Under the pieces are notes generated by a model. That model did not search any database. It was not told the origin of the DNA and saw nothing but the letters and a program-made list of their open reading frames with translations. Shown in pieces: positions 13,081 to 25,780 of a stretch of 64,000 nt of DNA. Each line of letters opens with the position of its first letter. Position 1 is the first letter of the stretch. A program made the translations under genes and the position numbers. The DNA is from Cyclaneusma minus (Eukaryota; Ascomycota; Leotiomycetes; Marthamycetales; Marthamycetaceae), in assembly GCA_037179335.1 (NCBI GenBank), contig JAKZHN010000042.1:186001-250000 (forward strand), read 5' to 3'.

Positions 13081-15479
13081 TTATTTAATTATTTGCAAAT
13101 AATTTTAAGCTTAATTAAAAACAGGGAATATTTTTTATAGTATAAAGACTTAATTTTTAATATTAATTTAATTTTATAATTAAATATTTAATAGAGAAAA
13201 GAATTATTAATATTTTGCGGTAAACATCCGGCTATTATTTTATAAAGCCATATTAGAAGCTTTAATTTAATTTTCAATTTTAATAATTTGGGCTTTTTAG
13301 CTAGGAATTTATTAATATTAGCCTTAATAATTTAATTAAAAGCCAACAAAGAAAATTTGCAATAAAAGAAAAAATTTGAAAAAATTTGAAAAAGGCTTTA
13401 AAAATGAATTAAATTAGCTATATTGAGCAAAGCGTTTTGAAAAACAGAGTTTAAAATATTAGAAAAAAATATTAAAAAAGATTTTGCTTAGTTATTATAA
13501 TGCAATTAAATTGATATTATGAAATTTGCATTATTTAAATTCTTTGCTATGTATAAGAAAATAATTGGGCTATTATTATTTTTATATTATTTATATTAAA
13601 TCAAAAATAATAAAAATTAAATATTGGTTAAAAAAATTGCAAAGAAATATTTAATTGCAAAAATGGTTTTTTATTAATTATTTTTATAGCAATGCAAATT
13701 TCAGCGATTTCTTTAGCCTAATAATTGCAGGTAAAAACAGATGTGGCAATTAAACGGGCTTGATTTTTCGGTTTTTAATAATATATGGCCTATAAAATTA
13801 TATTGGCATTTTAAAATAAATTTAAATTTAATATTAAGCGCTAAATAGCGGTTATTTAAAAATTATTGTCAATATTGCTTAATATAGCATTTTAAATTAT
13901 TAAAATAAGTAAAATTTAAATAAATTTTAATTGGGTATAAAATAAAATTATTTATAACGCTTTTAATTAAAAGGGATTTATAATTTAATAAAAATGCCAA
14001 TATAAATTTAATTAATATAGGTCAGATTTTTTAAAAACGCAATTGCTTTAATAATATAAAAAGTGCTATTTAAAAATTTTAAAACTTTAATTAATATTGG
14101 GATTATAAAGCAAAAGTCACGGATAGCTAAAAATAATTAATATAGTTTTAGCTAATTTAATAATAAAAAATACCTATTTTTTTATATATTTTTAAATTTG
14201 GATTAAGGCAATAATAATTTGAATTATAATAATATTAAGCTTTTTATTTGCTAGGGTAAATAGCCTGGAGTTGTGCAAAATAAAAATAAAAAATTCATAT
14301 TATTTTATAAAATTTTATAAAATAAATTTAATATTAAAACATCCGCTATTAATTAAAATATTTATAAAACAATTAAAATATTTAGGGAATAAAAATAAGC
14401 TAATAAAAATTGAATTTAAAAAATTAATTAAGCAAATATAAAAACGTTTAATATTATATATAAAAACGTTTAATATTATATATAAAACATTATAATTATA
14501 AAAATTTAAATAGAAAAATAATATTTAATTAATTTTAAAATGCCTTTTAGCAATAATTCAAATTGGAAAGTTGCTATTCTCTTGCTGATTGTTTTATTTA
14601 ATAGCAATAAAAACTTTGTGAATTAATTGCTAATTATTAAATAATTTTCTAATTAATAAATGGGATTTTAAAATAAAAAGAATTAGTAATTATTTTTAAT
14701 GCTATTAGCAAAAAATTCTTTATAGCTATAATTTTTTAAAGCGCCGCTATTATAAAATATACGCAATTGGTAAAACCAGCAAAAATTAATAAAAGAAATT
14801 TGGATTTAATAATGCTAAAGGCTAAATTAATATTATAAAAAAGTTTTTAAATTTAAAATTTGCAATTGCGACCGCAAAATTAAAATAATAAATTTAAAGG
14901 CCCTATATAAAAGCTATATAAAAGCAGCAAAGCTTTTCAAAATTAACAATAAAATTAAATTTATTGGTAATTATTTTAAAATAATTCAGAATTTCAGCTA
15001 GCAAAGGCTGGTAATAATTAAAATTAAAATTAATAAATTCTTATTAATATTTTGTATTAATTTTAGCAAAAATTAAAACAATTGGTTTATTTAAAGCGGA
15101 AAATAAAGGCTTGGATTAAATTAAGCTAAATTAAAAATAAAAGCAAGGCAATTAATAATAGATAAATTAAATTATTATAATGCAAAATAAAACAGATTTT
15201 AAAAAATAGCGATATTAATTTATAAAAAAAAAGGCCAAAAAAGCTTAAAAGCTATATATAAACGCTAAAGGCCAAGCCCGGGGCGTGGTGGTGGTAGCCT
15301 AAGGATAGGGGGTCGATTAGGACGGAGCGGTTATATAACCAAGGAACGGTATAGTGCCGTGATAATTAGTTTTCATTTAAAAAAAGTTACTATTAAAGGA
15401 TATTATAATTTAGGAATATTTCAAAAACCCCTTTCTAATAGTAAAGCTGCTGGCTTTTATATAGCCGATTTACTATAAT
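13081..15479. other. AT-rich sequence with a GC-rich island at 15,275-15,362
   Basis: By position this would be gag/protease and 5' LTR of the minus-strand gypsy relic, but I recognise no motif. A short island at 15,275-15,362 is conspicuously richer in G and C than everything around it (ggggcgtggtggtggtagcc and following). It lies just before copia similarity resumes, as an LTR end would. Confidence 0.4.
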
Positions 15480-18400
15480 TCAAGGTTTTTTAAAATATTA
15501 TACCTGGACTTTAGTTTAATAAAAACGCTAAAAAAGCTTATTTAGTTTTCTTTAGGGATAGCAAGGCTTTTAGCATTTTAGAAATTGCCAATATCCCTAT
15601 TTAATTTGGAGTAATTCCTTTTTATATTATTTTAAATAATACCCCGTTTTTTTTTTATCTGGCAAAAATAAATAAATTACGCTTTAAATTTAATAATTTT
15701 TAAAATATTATAATTTAAAGCAATTTAAAAATTACTATAAAATACAAATAAAGATATCCATGGTTTTTGCTTTTTTTTAATGCTAGAAATATAATACTAT
15801 AGCCAATTTAAATAAAACAAAATAAAAAGAAATTATATTAAATATAGCTATACTAATATCTCCAAACTGGCAGCTAGTTTTATTAGGGCCAATAAAAAAT
15901 TTAATAAAAACATCTTAAAAAAGAAAATTAAATTTTATTCAAATTGCCAATTTAATAAAACAAACCCGGCCGCTTTAAAATTAATTTAAAAACAAGTTTA
16001 ATGCTATAATATTAATTTATTTATTTATTGTGAATGATCGTTTAATAATATATATAATAAATATAATTATTAAATATTGGGCTGCTAAGTCTTTTTTTAA
16101 AAAACACAGCCCAACATGTATAGAAAATTATTAAAATAATATAAATTAATATTTATTTAAAATCATTTAATTAAACATTTTATAATACTAATATAAAATT
16201 CAAATAAAAATTCAAATTAGGTTTATTTCAATAAAAATATATTATAATATTAGTAAGATTAAGCGCTATTATACAATTCTTCGGCATGCCTTTAATATTA
16301 TAAAATTTAATCTTCCAAAGCTTTTTTAAAAAAAAGTCTTTAAATAGCTATCAAAACTCTAAATAATACAATTGGCTTTAATAATCTAATTCCCATTTTG
16401 TTTTATATATAGCGTATATTTAAAATCTATATTAATTTTTCTTTTTACTATTAATATTAAAAAAAATAAAGCAATTCAAAAAGCCATTAAAAAGATCAAA
16501 AACCTTTACGCTAAAACAATTATTATTTAAATTTTTAAATTACGAAATAGGCCAAATATTCTAGATATTAAGCAATTTTCACTTGGTTTTAAAATCCTGG
16601 TATAAATAAAAAAAGAAAAAATGGATTTTATAAAATAATTAATATTAAAAAAAACCTATTATCCTAAATATACTCTATAGCGCTGCAGAATTTAAAAGCG
16701 TATTAATTTATTTTTCCAATTTAAAAATAGCATGAAATAAAATCCAATATATTTAGCTAATTTTAGCAAGCCAGAAAAATATAATTTCAATTTCTTATTT
16801 CATAAAAGAAAAAATCAGAATTCAGGCCAATTTTAAAAATAACAAAAATAGCCGTTTTTATAGTATTTTTTAAAATATTATTAAAGCCAATTTCTAAGAA
16901 ATTATTTATAGCCAAAATTTTAAATTATTCAAAGCCAAAAAAACATTTACAAATTTATTTATTATTTAATTTATTAATTGCAAAAAAAACCGCCTTTTAA
17001 TTCCTAGGCTATTAAATAAAAGATTGAATAATAATTTCCTTTTTAAAAAGTAATAATAATAATAAAATAACAGCTAAAAAGCTTTTTCAAAAATTGAAAA
17101 CTAAATTATTTTATTTTATTTATACCCCTTCTTTAAATATGCTATTTTCCAAAACGGATTTGCAATATTATTTTTGCTGTAATATATTAAATAGCTTTTT
17201 ATTTATATAATTTTTCTATTACCAAAGAAAAAGGCAAATATAGCCTTAGCGTTTTAGCTATATTAAAAAAGGAAAATTATTATTTTAAATAAACCATTTA
17301 AAGCCGTAAATCAAATTGAAATTAAAAAATTATTTAAAATAGGTGTTTTTAAATTTATAATTTATAATAGGGAAATTTATTAAAAAAAGTTAATAGTAAA
17401 ATAGTAAGCGAAATCAAAGGCAAAAACATCCTGATATTGTATAAAAAATTAAAATTGGTAATCCAAAACTATAATAATATTGGCAAAAAAATCATTTTTA
17501 TACAATTATTTATAATTTAAAAAATCAGCTAATAAATTATTTTCGCTTTAGCATTTTGAATTTTGCTTTTATAAAATAACTCTAATATAATTTTTTGGAA
17601 TATTATTTAAACTTACCTGTATATTAAAAACAAGCTATTTCAAAAAATCTATTATTGGCTATCCAAAAAAATAGTAAATAAATATTTTTTGGCATTATTA
17701 TAATTATTTTAAAACCATTTTACAATATTGCAAAATCCGAGTTTTATTGGTATATTATTTATTTAAAATACTATATCAAAAAACCGGATTTAAAAATCTC
17801 AATTTTTAATTTTTATTTCCTATATTTAAAAGATAATTAAAATCTAAAAATATTTGTTTTAATAGGCTTTTAAATTAATAATATACTGGCCCTAATATAT
17901 AAAATTTGATTAAAAAAACACTTTTAAGGCCAAATTTAAAGCCAAGCCTAAAAGCAAGCTATTTAAAAATTATTCTTTTATTTTTAACGAATAAATTATT
18001 ATTAAATAAAAAAACAAAATTATAATTATTTAAAAGGGCCAAAAATTTAAAATCCAATTTATAAATTTTAAAGCTATAAATATAAAGGCTTAATATATTT
18101 AATAAAAGGCTAGGATAAAATTTACAAACTTAATTGTCCAATTTAAAAATATATTTAATTTGTTTATTACAGCCCAATATTAAAAATTAATTAAAAAAAA
18201 TCAAAGCCTTAAATAAACGGTTTAATTGGTATATAAATAATTTAAATAAAGAACTAATTTGCAAACCCTTGAATTTAAATACTATAAAGCTGTTTATTTA
18301 TATTAACGGCTTATTTGCCAATAGTAAAAATTTAAATAGCCAATTGGGCTATATTATTATATTGGCAAATAAGCAAAATTTTATAAATACTGGAAAATTT

Positions 18401-18800
18401 AATATAATTAAAAACTTTTTTTATTAATTATTTACCAAATTAAAAACAATCACCAGATTTGTGCTAGCCTTAAAAATTTTAGCCATAATATAAAAAATAA
18501 ATATAGCTATAGCTGTATTGTTTATTTTAAATATAACTATTAAAAAGCTTAATATTTATGAAATATCCATTATTATTTATATAATTTTTTAAGCCTATAT
18601 AAATATTTGGTTAAGCTAGGGACAATTATAAAAAAACACTAATGGTAAATATGTTTTATTTGAAATAAAGCTATAAAAAAAGGAAATTTCAAAAAATTAA
18701 ATAAATTTCTAAAAATAATAATTCAGCTAATTTAATAATTAAAACCATTTTTAATAAAGCTTTTAAAATCTTTATTTGTGTTAATTATATTAAAATTAAA
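15480..18800 (+). mobile_element. Ty1/copia protease-integrase-RT-RNase H relic (degenerate)
   Basis: Read through stops, about 15,560-15,790 matches the ascomycete copia protease/pre-integrase segment. It has a VPIxFGxIPFYIILNNTPFF piece (family: TPIGEITFHIVDADTPFLL), then a FNNxxNIIIQ piece and a YPWFLL piece (family: GHPFLLW). Near 16,265 an FFGMP piece corresponds to the RRFGHPS zinc region. At 18,300-18,650 an RNase H segment reads FANSKNLNSQLGYIIILAN, then TRFVLALKI and later IYINIWLS (family: SLYECLVKLGTTQEKRLMID). Four domains in the correct order on one strand make the assignment firm, though every domain is inactivated. Confidence 0.8.
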
Positions 18801-18906
18801 ATTAAGAAATAAATGAACTATTTAAAAAAATAAAAAAATAAAAAGAAATTTAGAAAAAATATAATTGCAACGATTATTAAAAACTTTTACCATTAAAAAA
18901 AATCCA

Positions 18907-19298
18907 ATATTAATTTCCGCAGCAATTAGCGTATAGGCCACCGGCATTAAAAATCTAAAGGCTTCGGATGCTAGCGCCAAAACTGGAAATAGCTTTAGCT
19001 ATTTTGATACCCGTACTAGCAATTTTTTCTTTTCTAAACACAATTAACCATATATTACAATATTTATTTTATTGGAGCTTTCGCACGTGCAATCCTGTAT
19101 TTCATTTTTTATTTATTTGTGAATAGAATTAATAGGAAATATTAAAATGGATGTTTATTAAAATTTAATAGCTAGGTGATTTTTTACCTAATAAAAATAC
19201 TTTTTATTGCAAATATTTATTTCAGATTTTTTTTAAATAATATAAGTTTTATTTGAAATAATTGAAAAATGGTGGCTGGAATTAATATAATAAATATT
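18907..19298 (+). repeat. LTR-like repeat, right copy (blocks in order Y-X)
   Basis: This is the second copy of the pair at 8,093-8,456. Y spans about 18,907-19,140 and X about 19,180-19,298, ending in aaaatggtggctggaatt. It begins about 110-130 bases after the last recognisable copia RNase H codons, which is where a 3' LTR belongs. X and Y are in the reverse order compared with the left copy. Confidence 0.65.
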
Positions 19299-22200
19299 AA
19301 AACAATAAAGGAGTTTCCACGATTGTAAAATAAAATATAAAAAAATTGATAAAAATACGAATTTTAAACCAAAAAGAAATGAAATAATTATTTTTAAGTA
19401 ATTATCTTTTTAATAAAAAAGATTATATATAAAGAGATTAAATTTTGCTGGGGATTTTAATTTTTAATTTTTTTTAGAATGGAAATCAAATTTCAAGAAT
19501 TAATTTAAAAAGACTTAATTATTATAAATCAAAAAGAAATTATTATACAATAAATAATTAATTAATTAAAATATAAAACTTTATTAGCAATTGGAAATAT
19601 TTGCATAGTTTATTTAAAACTTTAAATAAGCAGCAATTAATTTTGCAACTTTGTTTTTAAAAATATATAACAAATATATTTGCTAAAGTGGTTTTTAATT
19701 TGGAAAGCGTAATAGTATTTTTTATTTGGCTGAATTTTGAAATTTATAAAATTAAAAAACACCTAATTAAAGCAGCTATAGGATTTAATAGGAATGGGGA
19801 TAGGCTTTAAATTTTTAATTTTATTATATAAATAAATTATACAATGCTTTAGTAATTAAATAATAATTGTTTTGGAAATCCTATAGTATTTTTTTTATAA
19901 GCGCTTATAAATTTTATTAATCTTTTTAAAATTAAAACAATATTAATTTATTTATTTATTAATCTTAATCGTTATCTAGCTATTAAAGCCATACAATAAT
20001 AATTAAATAATAAATCAAGCAAGGCTAAAACCGTAGAAACTCCGAAGAGCTCCTGGACTAAACTACCCTAATTTTTTTCGTCGGTAATAACGGGGATTTT
20101 TAACTATAAATAGATTGGAGGCCTATAAATAAGCTTCAATAATACCATGCTTTTAAATCCTGCTATTGCCAATACTATAATTGTTAATTTGGAGATTTAC
20201 CAAAAAAAATCCAAACACTAAAAACCATTTACATTTATACCATTTTTATAACCAGCTTTTTATCCAATAAAATCCCTTTCTAATTTCAGCCAAAACCTAG
20301 CTTTTTTCTATCCTTTATTTCCCTATTTTTGCTTATTTATATTAAACTCCAAATCCAAATCTTAATTTTCTTTTTTAAATTACCAATTGGTTTTTAAAAG
20401 ATTGCTGGTAAAGCTTTTTACCTAATTTTATTTATATTTAACTTTAAAAACTGCTTTTTTTATCAAATTAAAATAAGCTAAAAGCTGGCTAATTTATTTT
20501 AAATTACCTATTTTTTATTTAATACTATTATAGCATATCTAAAATTTCCGGTAAATTATAAAAAAATGGGTTTTCTATATTATAATAATTAATTAAGCCT
20601 TAAAAACTTCCTATTATAAATAAAAAATCATATGCTTTAATAAAATCCTGGCTAATTGTCCTATTTAAATTTATTAAAATATATTTATTTTGCGGCTTTA
20701 TTTAATATTATAGCCTTTTTAACACTAGTATATAATATCGAAAAATATATAAATTAATAATAGCGGAAATTCCATATTCTATATAGCTTTTAATATTAAA
20801 AAATAAGTATTTAGCGGTTTTTTAAAAAAGGTCCAATTTTTTAAAAAATAAATTATAGAGTTTTAAAATCCCGCTACCTTTTTCCGGCAAATTTTTTGCA
20901 ATTGGCCGGCTTATTTAAAAACCAGATTTTATATATAATAGACAAAGCTAGCTTTAAACCTTTCCCTAAATAAGGCAAACAAATTTTAAAAATCAAATCC
21001 TATAAGCCCCGGAATTTATAGCTTAGCCTAATTTTCTTTAATATTATATTAAAATAGCCTTAAGCCAATGCATTGCTTTAGAATATATCAAATCCAAAAT
21101 TGCAGCTTTTTTTTTCACTATTTAGAAATTTTTCGAAGTTTTTTTTAGCGGGCTTAAAAAAATGAATTATAAATTTTTTTGCTTATTTTTTACAAGTTTT
21201 TTAATAGGGCAAAGGCATCGGAATCACTATTTTTAATATCGCAAATAAGAATAAATCCAGATTAAAGCTAAAGCCCAATTATAATTAAAATAATATATAT
21301 ATGCATAAATATATTGGCTATTTAATAAAGGCCAATTAAAACAATATATATTATAAATGTTTATAAAAAACATCCGATTTGGCGCATATTAATTATTAAT
21401 TAATGTAAAAGAATATAAATTTTTAACGGCTATTTACTAGCTATAAAACGAAAGCCGGCTAAAAAAGGGAATTTAAATATAAAAATACCGGCCGGTTAAG
21501 CAAAAATCGGCTAAATTCCTAAGAAAAAAGATATTCAAAAAATAAAAAATCCGTAAAAATGGTTATCGATTTAGCGTATATCGTTTTTTAATCTGGTATA
21601 AAAAACGCCCGGGCTTTTAATAAAAAATCGGTATACCGCTAATATTTATTAGCAATAGCAAAAAGATATATAGCAAAAAAGAAAAATATAAACCGCTAAA
21701 AGACTAAAGCTTATATAGCCTTAATTGGCTTTAGGCTAGCTAGCGTATATACTATTATAATAATTTTCGCTGGTAAAAATACCAATTACCAGGTATATTA
21801 ATTAAGCTAAAACTTTTGCAAATTTTGCAATATAGCTATATAATTGGGAATAGCGAAAAAAAGGCTGCCGGCGGCAATAATGGCTAAAAAAGGCTGAAAG
21901 ACTATTAAAAACTATTTAAAAAAGCATTTTTGATATTTTAATAATTATTGCCTAAATTGCATATTTGGTGATAATATTTAAAAAGCGTATTAGTAATATA
22001 GGTATAAAAACTCTAAATCCCTTTTTTACCACTCTTCCTAATATCGGCACCACGCTAATAAATAGCTGGGCCGGCGCTAAAAACAAATAAATAAAAGCCG
22101 AAGAATTAATTAACAGGGTTATTAGGGGTATTGCTTTTAAAAACGCAATTCACTTTAATATATATAAATAAAAAATATTAATTAAAACTTAAAATTTAGA

Positions 22201-23490
22201 AGACTTTAAAGCTTGTTTTAATATAGGATATTATAATAAATATAAATAATAATATTATTAATATTGCTATTAAAAATTATATAATAAAGAAAAATCAAAT
22301 ATTTTTATTAAATTTATTAGGCTTTATAATAAATATAGCTATAAATAAATTTGTAATTAAATAAAATATAATTGCGCTAATTGTATTTTCGGGCTTTTTT
22401 TTAGTATTTTCTTTCAGCGGATTTTTTTTTAAAAAAGCAGCGATATTTTGCTTTTTGTATTTAAATAAAACTAAAGCGGTTTTTATAAATTTCAAAAAAT
22501 TCTAAAAATTAACGCTTAAATTTAAAGGAAAAGAAAATAATATTAGCTTTGGGTTTAAAGTTATTAGGTATATAATTGCATTTAATGGAAATAGATTTAT
22601 TAATTGGAAATATTGGCGCAAAATTGGAGAAAACGTATATTTTATTATAGCAATTACAATAAATAGAAAATAGTATATAAAAAGTATAAAAGTCTAAAAT
22701 AGTTTATAATTAGGCAAATATTATAAATTAATAAATTAGATTTTTTTTAAAAAAATAAAAAATTGGAAAAATATTTTAAAAATAAAACAATTGGGAAATT
22801 AAATAATATTTTAAAAATAAAAAAATTGGAAATTAAATAATATTTAAATTTTTTCCTATTTAGCACTTTATTTTATATTATAATTTAAAAACAATTAAAA
22901 AGAATTTAAATCTGGCCTTGAAATCCAAAAATTATATTTTTGCATGGCCAAATTATTAAGCCTTTAATTTTAAACTAATTTAAAAAATTTATAGGCATTT
23001 TTAATATATTGAATTATAATTAATTGCAATAAAAATATCTAGATTTAAAAATTCCAAAAATAAGCGTAATCATATTATAGTATTAAAGGCTGTAAATAAA
23101 GGGCGGTAATAATAATATAGCGGGGCCTGCGCGTATAGCGGGGCGGCGATTTAAATAATAATATAGTAATTTTAGTATTAATAAGGCAATGGATACTTTT
23201 GCCAAGGCTTATAATAGCTTTATATTTAAAGGCGGAAATTATTTAATTAGAAAGGCCGGTTAAAGGCCCGAGTTTTTATTTTATATAACCAAGTTTGGCT
23301 TGGCCAGCCTTGGCCGTTTTTAAAGCTTTTTAAATTATTATTTGTAGATTTTTATAAATTTTAATTATTTATTTATAAATTAACTAGTCTATTTTAAATG
23401 ATTTATACTATTGGTAAATAGTGTGCTATTTACAAATGATAGTGCCATTTATAAATTTAAGTTTATTTATAAATTGCACGGAATAGTTAA
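19299..23490. other. AT-rich sequence, unassigned repeats
   Basis: No protein similarity could be read in any frame with confidence. GC-richer islands at 20,020-20,110, about 21,470-22,090 and 23,090-23,330 mark less mutated patches. The middle one is the likeliest remnant of a different element class, but I cannot name it. The open frame at 22,295-22,495 (-) is lysine/isoleucine-rich and not believed. Confidence 0.45.
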
Positions 23491-23494
23491 AAGT

Positions 23495-24165
23495 CAGATA
23501 GCTTAGAAATTAGAAAATCCAGATATTTTACAAAATTACAAGTTAGACAATTTAGAAAATTAAAAATTAAATAGCTTAGAAAAGGTAAAGGTCAGACATC
23601 TTAGAGAATCAAAGGCCAGACATTTTAGAAGTCAAAAGCCAGACGGCTTGAAAATTAAAGGCCAGACGTCTTAAATAGTCAAAGGTCAAATAGCTTACAA
23701 AGTCAAAGGCCAGACATTTTAGAAAATCAAAGGTCAGACAGTTTAGAAAATCAAAGGTCAGATAGTTTAGAAAATTAAAGGTCTTGAAGATCAGATAGCT
23801 TGGAAAGTAAAAGGCCAGACAGCTTAGAAAATAAAAGGCCAGACGGATTAGAAAAGCTAATGGTCGGACATTTTAGGAAGGTTAAAACCCAGACAGATTA
23901 GAAAAGCTAAGGCTTAGATATTTTAGGAATGTTACGGTCAGACAGATTAGAAAAGCTAAGGGTCAGACATCTTGGGAAAGTTAAAGGTCAGATATCTTAG
24001 AAAAATAAGGGTCGGACATCTTACAAAGGGTAAAGCTCAGACGACTTAGAAGGGGGTAAGGGTCAGACAGCTTAGAAAGGTCAGGTCCGATATTTTACTA
24101 AGAAAAGGCAGGGGTCAGACATCTTAGAAAATCAAAGATCAGACTGCTTAGAAAGGTTAATGGTT
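23495..24165 (+). repeat. Degenerate 24-25-base minisatellite, about 27 units
   Basis: Successive units follow the pattern acatcttagaaaatcaaagg plus tcag, mostly 24 or 25 bases long, with occasional 23-33-base variants. Units at the left, inside the AT-rich block, are poorer in G and C (for example agatattttac...). Units at the right contain runs such as gggggtaagggtcag. There are no unique spacers between units, so this is not a CRISPR-like array. It forms the physical border of the isochore. Confidence 0.92.
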
Positions 24166-24414
24166 AAAAAGATTCGGAAGGTTAGAGATTTGAAATGCAA
24201 GGAAAGCAAGGAACGTAAGCAAAATTAGGAAAGTGATAAGGGCTAGGAAAAATAAGGCCGAAGAAGTGTTGCGCACATGCAGTTTGGGGAGTGGTTTATG
24301 GTTTGAAAGAAAGATGGTGTATGCTGGTTTGGCAACTACGACTAGGTCTTGCAGCTGGTTGTACCAGCGACGCTGTTAGTGGATTATATACCTTAGGGCG
24401 CTTTCTAGGCTGCT

Positions 24415-24832
24415 CTCTTAGAGTGCTAGCGCTATCCAACACTCTGGGAGAAGCCTGGGCATAGGCTTTCCAGCGGACAGGAAGCCTTCCCAGGGCTCAA
24501 CCCAGGCTCTTCCCCCAGGGTGTTAGCGCTATCCAACACGCTGAAAGGAAGCCTGGAAATAGGCCTTCCAGCGGGCAAAAAGTCTCTTCAGGGCACCCTC
24601 TAGGCCTCCTCTCAGGGTGCTAGTCAGCGCTAACCAGCACGCTGAACAAGAGCCTGGAAACAGGGCTCTCCAGCGGGCGAGAAGCTTCTTCAGGGCACCT
24701 TTCAGGCTCTTGGCGCTATCCAGCATGCTGAACACAAGCCTGGAAATACTCCGAAATAGGACCTCCAGCGGACAGGAAGCCTGGAAATGGGATCTTCCAG
24801 CGGCAGGAAGCCTGGAAGCTGGGCCTGGAGGC
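24415..24832 (+). repeat. ~100-base tandem repeat, four diverged units
   Basis: Four units of roughly 95-110 bases share the ordered words agggtg(c/t)tagcgctatcca, aacacgctga, agcctggaaataggcc, ttccagcggacaggaag and cagggcaccctctaggc. Starts are near 24,417, 24,515, 24,614 and 24,711. Reading frames across it on both strands (24,529-24,915 and 24,617-24,955) are repeat-derived and not credible genes. Confidence 0.85.
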
Positions 24833-24844
24833 GGTATGGAGGGG

Positions 24845-24935
24845 AGAGATGCAAGGGGGTTGTCGGTATATGCAAGGGGGTTGGCGGGTATGCAAGGGGT
24901 TTCGTGGAGAAGCAAGGGGGTTTCGGGATACGCGA
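24845..24935 (+). repeat. ~22-base G-rich tandem repeat, four units
   Basis: Four imperfect copies of a unit built on gcaagggggtt followed by tcggtat/gcgggtat/tcgtggaga. They lie immediately downstream of the ~100-base repeats, making a third array type within 1.5 kb of the isochore edge. Confidence 0.8.
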
Positions 24936-25780
24936 ATCGTAGGGTGTTACCGTAAATTCAACGGTACCTAGGTATGGAAATAGGTTAGCGTGTGAAATAT
25001 TTGGAACGAGTGCAAGTGGATCGTGGCCTGGGGACCTAGGAATGTGCGGAATGGGGAAGTAGTGAGACTCGGTGTCAGATTTCGCCGTTCATTGTTCCGT
25101 TTCACATCTGGCAGAATGTCAGCTTCCGGCACCAAGGATCTGGGAATAAGGAAACCCCGAGTTCCTACCATGTGACCTGACAGTCGAGAGCTTGGACATG
25201 GTGACGGCACAAACAGTTCTTATGACAAGAAAAACAGTTCCGAGCGGCTAGGAATAGACCTGCGCAGAGGTGAACTAGGAACTTGCGCGACAGAGGGGGA
25301 AGTTGCGCAAAGGTTGAGAAACACCTTGGATGTGACAGGAATCAGGAGATGGTGCTTCGTGAAAGGGGGACATGACTAGTAAAATAAAGAAAGGGGGGCG
25401 ATTCACAGGCACCATCTCTCCAACACCCAGTGCAAACACAGCAAACACAGCAAACCCAGCAAACCCAACACATCATCACATCATCACATCACCACATCGT
25501 CACAACCGGCAAGCCAACCACGCAAGACGTGAAGTGTTCGCAAACAAACAATCGCATTGAGGCTCATGGCCTTTCTCTGGTCCCTGATTTTCCTTCTGTT
25601 TCGCTAGGCATTCGGCCTGCAAGCAGTATCTGCATCTACGTGAGAAAACGAAGAAGCTCGGAAATTTCCCATGCTACCAACCATCTCGCGCCGGACAAAT
25701 GTACAAATTCCCCATTTCCCACCGTTGAACACCCGCTGCTAAAACCATGGCATCACAGGAATAAAGGGGGGAGGTGGCGA
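24936..25780. other. Intergenic; low-complexity CA/ATC tract
   Basis: No gene is supported. At about 25,430-25,505 a CA-rich tract (cagcaaacacagcaaaccca, then catcatcacatcatcac) makes several frames look open; they have no protein character. The rest is ordinary sequence 3' of the GTPase gene. Confidence 0.6.

Noticed and set aside
23495..24165. CRISPR-like appearance of regular 24-25-base repeats
   Set aside because: Units are contiguous with no unique spacers, the host is a fungus, and no cas-type gene exists in the window.
24529..24955. Two overlapping 112-128-codon frames on opposite strands
   Set aside because: Both are translations of the ~100-base tandem repeat; periodic composition and no family similarity.
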